DNA of 64,000 bases from positions 5,952,001 to 6,016,000 of the forward strand of contig CM071590.1 of NCBI GenBank assembly GCA_036429605.1. Direction: 5' to 3'. This document shows, piece by piece, positions 59,331 to 64,000 of this stretch; positions within the stretch are counted from its first letter, which is position 1, and each line of letters begins with the position of its first letter. Made by a program: the position numbers and the translations under genes. The DNA comes from Cladobotryum mycophilum (taxonomy: Eukaryota > Ascomycota > Sordariomycetes > Hypocreales > Hypocreaceae). The notes under the pieces were generated by a model. That model saw only the letters and a list, made by a program, of their open reading frames with translations. It was not told the origin of the DNA and made no database searches.

Positions 59331-60205
59331 ACTAGCCCAACTGGTCTCCGAGTCACCTTGGACAAGGGAGTGAGGATGATAAGGACGAAAAAGAGGATAA
59401 AAAAGTTGGTAGGGGTGTGTGCTGGGAGGGATATGACTGCTACTGTCCGTAGATGTCTACATAGGTAGGTACCTTTAATATATGGTGGTGTGGATGACTA
59501 GGAGTATTGGTGGTGGGGAATTGCTCTACGTCATCAACTACTAGATAGATAATCAAATAAAACTTGAAGGCATCGCCGCATCAAAGACGTCTCTTAACAG
59601 TCCGTCCCCAAGAGGTTTGCATACGATCCTGGATTTCCTTTCCTTTCCTTTCCTTTCCTTTCTTTTTTTTGAGGGGGTTGAATAGATGAAGAGGAGAGGA
59701 GATGGCGCGTGAGGTGGGCATTCAAGGTTGTTGCTGGAGCAGCGCCCGTATTTAGTGGCGGGGAATCCAATTACCACGTCCTAGTAGGTGTGACCTATTA
59801 TTATACGATTTGTGCTCCGTCATATGTACCAGATTTGAGTCAAAGGTGATTAGATGAACGAAGGGATGGATCCAATGAAAAAGAAACAATCAAATGATAC
59901 AGCCAATTTATATGTACAGACAGGTACGTAGACACCTTGGCCGTGACGTATAATTCCGAGGTTAGACCATGGATGCCTATATAAACATAAACATTGGAGT
60001 GGCAACAGATGCGTTAAAACGCGGTGTAAACTCTTTTCCACATCGGCACCCCTCCCTCTCATCATACCAGCGCTCACCATCGCCGTCACCACTGGCTTCC
60101 TTCTATCAAATTTCATCATCTTGTCTACCTTTACGATTCATCACCATAATAGAAAGAAAGAAACAAAAAAAGAGAAAGAAAGAGAAAAGAAAAAGAAAAG
60201 AAAAA
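59331..60205. other. Upstream region of the 60206 F-box/ankyrin gene
   Basis: No gene. Holds a TTTCC pentanucleotide run (59634-59662), a TATATAA element (about 59978-59984) and a 55-bp purine-only-like tract directly before the start codon. Confidence 0.5.
59634..59662 (+). repeat. TTTCC pentanucleotide repeat
   Basis: Five to six near-perfect TTTCC units followed by a T run. A simple-sequence repeat with no evident function. Confidence 0.8.
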
Positions 60206-61929
60206 ATGTCGTCGTCTCTTGTAATACTCTCGCCAGATGTCCTCCTACAAATCGCCCTGCACCTTAATCCTAGGGATATAAACACATTCCTGAGTGTCTT
60301 CCCCCAGCTGGCCCCTCGCTTCAACTTTCGCCATACGAAGACCGAGGATAAAAGGAGAAACAATATTCTGCATTACCTTGTCCTCCATGAGCAGCTGTTC
60401 AGGTCATTCATCCAGCAGGAGGCGCCTGGCGACTCCCTCTCTGCGCCTTTGGTCAAAAAGCATATGCCCTTGAACGCTCAGAACAAGAGGGGGTCACGCC
60501 TCTTCACATCGCTGTGGGCAATGCCCGGTCGGGGAGCGTGCGTTTTCTGCTCAGCCAGCCCGGACTCGATGTCAATCTGAGGGACAATCGCGGCTACACA
60601 CCCGTGGACATTGCCGCAAAGCGTGGAGATGTAGAGCTCGTGCGCATGTTTTTTGAACTACGCAACGATGTCGTGTATGCCGACATCTCTGGGGGTCTGT
60701 CCACGCTCGCCGTTGCCGCAGAGGCCGGCCATGAGGAGCTTGTCAGATTGCTGCTTCAGAGAGAAGAGCTGAGGAGTGACGATCCGAACCCTGACGGTTT
60801 CACTGCCATGGCCCGGGCAGCAGGCAAGGGGTTCCCCTCTATTGTTGGGCTGCTGCTCAATCGCGAGGATGCTAATTATTCCTTTGAATCTATCGCCCAG
60901 GCCTTGTTCGGTGCCGCCTTGGTGGCCGAGTCGGTCGAGACGATGAAGACGATTATTAGTCGGCACAAAAACAGCCTCAACATTACCAACGAATATGACT
61001 GCGCTCTTTTGCACCAGGCGGCCATAGGAGGTAGAGAGGACGTGGTAGGCTGCCTTTTGGAATTTGAGGACGTCGTGGCAGACGCACCCGATCACTATGG
61101 CTGCACGCCTCTCGCCCACGCTGCGCACGGCGGTTTTGAGTCCATAGTGCGGCTGCTGGTCGAGCGACCTGATGTCAATGTAAATTCACAGGATCAAGAT
61201 GGCACAACACCGTTGGTCGCTGCGGCATCTCGTGGATTTGACTCGGTGGTTGACCTGCTCGCTACACACCCGAGGGTTAACATAGACCTTCCCACCAACG
61301 AACGCCACACTGCTCTGATGCGTGCGGCTGCGGAGGGATATCTCGGCATAGTCGAGCGACTGGTTGAACAGGGTGCAAATGTCGATATGCAGGACCTCTA
61401 TGGTCAATCGGTTATACAGTACGCGGCAAGAGGCCGCATGGAGAAGGTTGTTCAATTCCTTTTCCGACGTTCTCGCCGCGGCACCAAATTAATAGCCAGG
61501 CACGGCAACGATTACATCGATGAAGTTCTAAAAATGAATGGCGGTAGCGCCTTGATAATGGGACGCTACCTGCATGGCAGAAATTACACCAACGAGGTCA
61601 ACACCAATTGTCGAGACAATCTCATACCGACAACATATCATACATTGAGAGACCTCGGAGACGACCAACCCTGTGACTGCGGCCACGACCACGACCACGA
61701 CCATGACCATGACCATGACGAGGACATGGGTGAAGCGGGGGAGTACAAAGACGACGAAGACCGCCAATCGTACGGGCTTTTGGAAATTGGTGACGATAGT
61801 CAGTACGACAGTGACGATGACTACTACGGTGACGGGTTCGATCATGCAGATGAGGATTTCTTTGATTACGGCTGGGACATGGAAGACGATATCAACCCAT
61901 GGGAGGATGAAATAGTATTCTACATCTAG
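60206..61929 (+). pseudogene. F-box/ankyrin repeat protein gene with a one-base frameshift
   Basis: ATG at 60206. The N-terminus is an F-box (ILSPDVLLQIALHLNPRD), expected to bind Skp1 in an SCF ubiquitin ligase. The frame then slips near 60484-60492 (AACAAGAGGGGGTC): the coding sense NAQNK continues as EGVTPLHIAVGNARSG in the -1 frame, equal to loss of one base. After that an open frame of over 450 codons carries about nine ankyrin repeats (TPVDIAAKRGDVELVRMFF, TPLAHAAHGGFESIVRLL, TALMRAAAEGYLGIVERLV). A tail with CDCG plus alternating His-Asp and a very acidic C-terminus follows. No intron I can find restores the frame. As read, only a 95-residue N-terminal product would form from this ATG. 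An independent start at 60514 could still give an ankyrin-only protein. Confidence 0.78.
61681..61719 (+). repeat. His-Asp dipeptide-encoding tandem repeat
   Basis: CAYGAC units (mostly CACGAC and CATGAC) encode an alternating His-Asp run directly after Cys-Asp-Cys-Gly in the ankyrin ORF. The mix of both His codons argues against very recent slippage of a perfect repeat. Confidence 0.8.
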
Positions 61930-63084
61930 GCATCTAAATTCGGAAAAGGGGGGGATGTTTCTAATAGATGAGCTGAACATGAGGTGTTCCCGATGAGAAG
62001 AAGAGCAAATATATACATATATGATGTATTCTAGGCTATTATGGATTAATTGCGGGTGTAGGTAGCAGGTAATATTAGATAACTAGAGACTACTTCAGCC
62101 AATCTTGAACCTCTTTGGTATGTGCAACAGCATCCAATACTGGACGCGTACGCCGTTGATCGAGGCTCATCCAGGCTGTAGATGCGGGCGTGATTGCCAT
62201 TGAGTGCCCTTTGGTTGATTGTATGATTTGTGTGGTAACACAGAATAAATTGCTGGGCACGGATTCGTTGTAATCATTTCAGGTTGACGGTGACGGTGAC
62301 GGAGCTGTAGTCGACCCTGGGCGCGTGGTGTTTTTTAAATAGGAGCTGGATGGGTATCTATTTCCGCAGAACGATATCAGCCCAGGTGGAGTAAGGATTT
62401 GTTATCTGCAAGTAGGTTAGTACCAGTACCTACTAGGTATGTAGAAGGACGGACGTACTTGCAGGTACTTGGATCGGCTGATAAACCGGGCTGGAATCAC
62501 AGACAATGAGCTTATAATCAACATGGTAATTATCCGGCGGAATCTGCTCAAAGTGGTCGATGCGCCCCTCGTTGTCTCGCGTTGGGGGCAACATTTTCCG
62601 CTGCTGCTACTGCACGTGCGGAGCGTTGGGGCCCTGGGGGGTAATTTACAGAGATGTATAGCGAGGTACAGCGAGGTACCCGTACGGTGCAGGTGATGGA
62701 TCCACTATAAGTCCTCCAGGGCTCCAACGAAACCACTGGAAGATACACCCCCCCCAACCCGACGCTAAACGTCTCCAATCAATCAACCTATCGCATTCGG
62801 GCATCGGATTGGATGGGATCCAATGGAACCTGGATTTTCGTCATTCCGATTCATCCATCTATATTAACACTTTCAGCAACGACAACGGGCCTGACCAAAC
62901 CATCCAACCTACACCTTTCCCCTCATCTTCCTTTCATCCTCTTCGTCAATCTGAGCCCCAACATTCATCAGACAGCGACCGCTTCTATCTAAACGCATCG
63001 ACGCTGGCATTCACATTCACATTGACGTCGGCATCGGCATCGATATCGATATTTGAACATCTCTTCTTATTTACGCTGCCCAAG
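61930..63084. other. Intergenic region between tandem F-box/ankyrin genes
   Basis: No supported ORF. Near 63000-63060 a run of GACGTCGGCATCGGCATCGA-type imperfect repeats precedes the next start codon. Confidence 0.45.
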
Positions 63085-64000
63085 ATGGACGTCAACGTTC
63101 CCGGAAGCGGGTCCCGCGTGATCCTCCCACCAGAGATTATGCTCTACGTTGCCGAGTATCTTGATCCCAGATCCCAGTACGCGTTCTTGCGCGCGTATCC
63201 CATGCTGGCCACTCATTTCAGCTTTCGCCATTTGGAGCCTGATGAGGATCGGGATGAGGATGAAGATGTAGAAAATCCCGAAGGGGACACGCTGTTGCAC
63301 ATTCTCGCTCGAGAGGGCGAGACGGACCTGCTGAGGTCGATACTTCACAGGGAGATGCGCACATCATCAAGCGAGAGCCGTCAGAATGCCTCCCTCTCTC
63401 AATCTTCGTCGTCTTCTTCTTCTCACAAAAGAAAGATCAACGTATCGGCAGAGCCTCTCAATGACCTTGGCGCTAGTCCATTGCACGTCGCCGCTGAGAG
63501 TGGACACAAGGGAGTGGTTGAGCTGCTCCTCGCATGTCCCGACGTGGATGTCAATCTGATGGATTATCAAGGCGAGACGCCGCTGGTCGCCGCCGCCAAG
63601 TCAGGCCACGAAGAGACTGTCGATCTGCTATTAAAGACCGACGGTGTTGATATTGAGTGGACAAGCGACGCAGGATTTACCCCGCTTGGCATGGCTGCAT
63701 CCAAGGGGCATGCGAACATCGTCAAGAGGCTTCTCAGCATAGAGCCGGCGCCCTGGGCTGATGGTCCGGATCAATTCGGCCGGACGGCCTTGTTTTGGGC
63801 ATCATCCGAGGGACGCGCCGCAGTGCTCGAGATTCTCCTCCAACGCGAGGATGTGGATGTCAACAAGTCAGATGATGAGGGCTTTACGCCACTGATCCAG
63901 GCGGCATTCAATGGCCACTCTTCGACTGTCACGTTACTGCTGGCACACCAAGGGATTCGCCCAGCGGCCACGACGCCTGCGGGAAGCACAGCCTTGTCTT
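63085..64000 (+). CDS. F-box/ankyrin repeat protein (3' end outside the window)
   Basis: Open from the ATG at 63085 to the window edge, 305 codons with no stop. The F-box is at residues about 10-45 (VILPPEIMLYVAEYLDPRSQ), followed by LATHFSFRH, which matches LAPRFNFRH in the copy at 60206. An acidic segment and a Ser run (about 115-125) are followed by at least five ankyrin repeats (SPLHVAAESGHKGVVELLL, TPLVAAAKSGHEETVDLLL, TPLIQAAFNGHSSTVTLLL). Probably a substrate-recruiting F-box protein of an SCF ligase, with ankyrin repeats binding the target. This is the only family member in the window that is intact as far as visible. Intronless in the visible part. Confidence 0.85.
   Translation, partial: MDVNVPGSGSRVILPPEIMLYVAEYLDPRSQYAFLRAYPMLATHFSFRHLEPDEDRDEDEDVENPEGDTLLHILAREGETDLLRSILHREMRTSSSESRQNASLSQSSSSSSSHKRKINVSAEPLNDLGASPLHVAAESGHKGVVELLLACPDVDVNLMDYQGETPLVAAAKSGHEETVDLLLKTDGVDIEWTSDAGFTPLGMAASKGHANIVKRLLSIEPAPWADGPDQFGRTALFWASSEGRAAVLEILLQREDVDVNKSDDEGFTPLIQAAFNGHSSTVTLLLAHQGIRPAATTPAGSTALS

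Noticed and set aside
60420..60520. Intron explaining the F-box/ankyrin frame change
   Set aside because: No donor of the right phase with a suitable acceptor, and protein sense is continuous across the site.
56460..64000. Retrotransposon or DNA transposon behind the tandem array
   Set aside because: No reverse transcriptase, transposase, LTR or terminal inverted repeat seen; tandem duplication is enough.

Overview
This window is nuclear DNA of a filamentous ascomycete (Pezizomycotina, most likely Sordariomycetes). The evidence is short GT-AG introns (46-97 bp) with CTAAC/CTGAC-like branch sites, a highly reducing PKS, a FluG-type amidohydrolase/glutamine-synthetase fusion, a fused Egt1 ergothioneine synthase, and large NACHT-WD40 and F-box/ankyrin genes. 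The species cannot be named from sequence alone. I saw no tRNA, rRNA, CRISPR array or intact transposon. All gene models were spliced by hand; where every exon is given, the exon lengths sum to a multiple of three unless a break is stated.

Region by region. (1) 1-11.1 kb: a highly reducing PKS (KS-AT-DH-degenerate MT-ER-KR-ACP) with a one-base frameshift in KS, convergent with a FluG-like gene. No tailoring enzyme or cluster regulator lies beside it. (2) 13.4-19.3 kb: a decayed Ser/Arg-rich protein gene followed by a long CorA-like membrane protein. (3) 20.9-31.4 kb: an unknown gene on the minus strand, then an ankyrin-like/subtilisin (S8) protein and a NACHT-WD40 NLR-like protein in tandem. 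This is the best candidate for an uncharacterised self/non-self or immunity-type locus. (4) 31.5-40.4 kb: a flavin monooxygenase pseudogene, a secreted GH79 glucuronidase-type enzyme, a coiled-coil protein, a PflX-like radical SAM protein and a Ser-rich protein. (5) 41-48 kb is a conserved core: NECAP (clathrin accessory), eIF2B alpha (GCN3) and Egt1, all intact. (6) 49.8-55.5 kb: a broken trypsin-like protease gene, a convergent ankyrin-vWA protein and a beta-propeller lectin-like protein. (7) 56.4-64 kb: a tandem family of F-box/ankyrin genes in different states of decay; the last runs off the window.

The main pattern is contrast. The conserved genes (NECAP, eIF2B alpha, Egt1, radical SAM) are intact, Egt1 through eleven exons. 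Many accessory genes carry single-base indels or nonsense codons: PKS, Ser/Arg-rich gene, FMO, trypsin-like, and two F-box/ankyrin copies. This looks like birth-and-death turnover, although several indels lie in short homopolymers and should be checked against reads.
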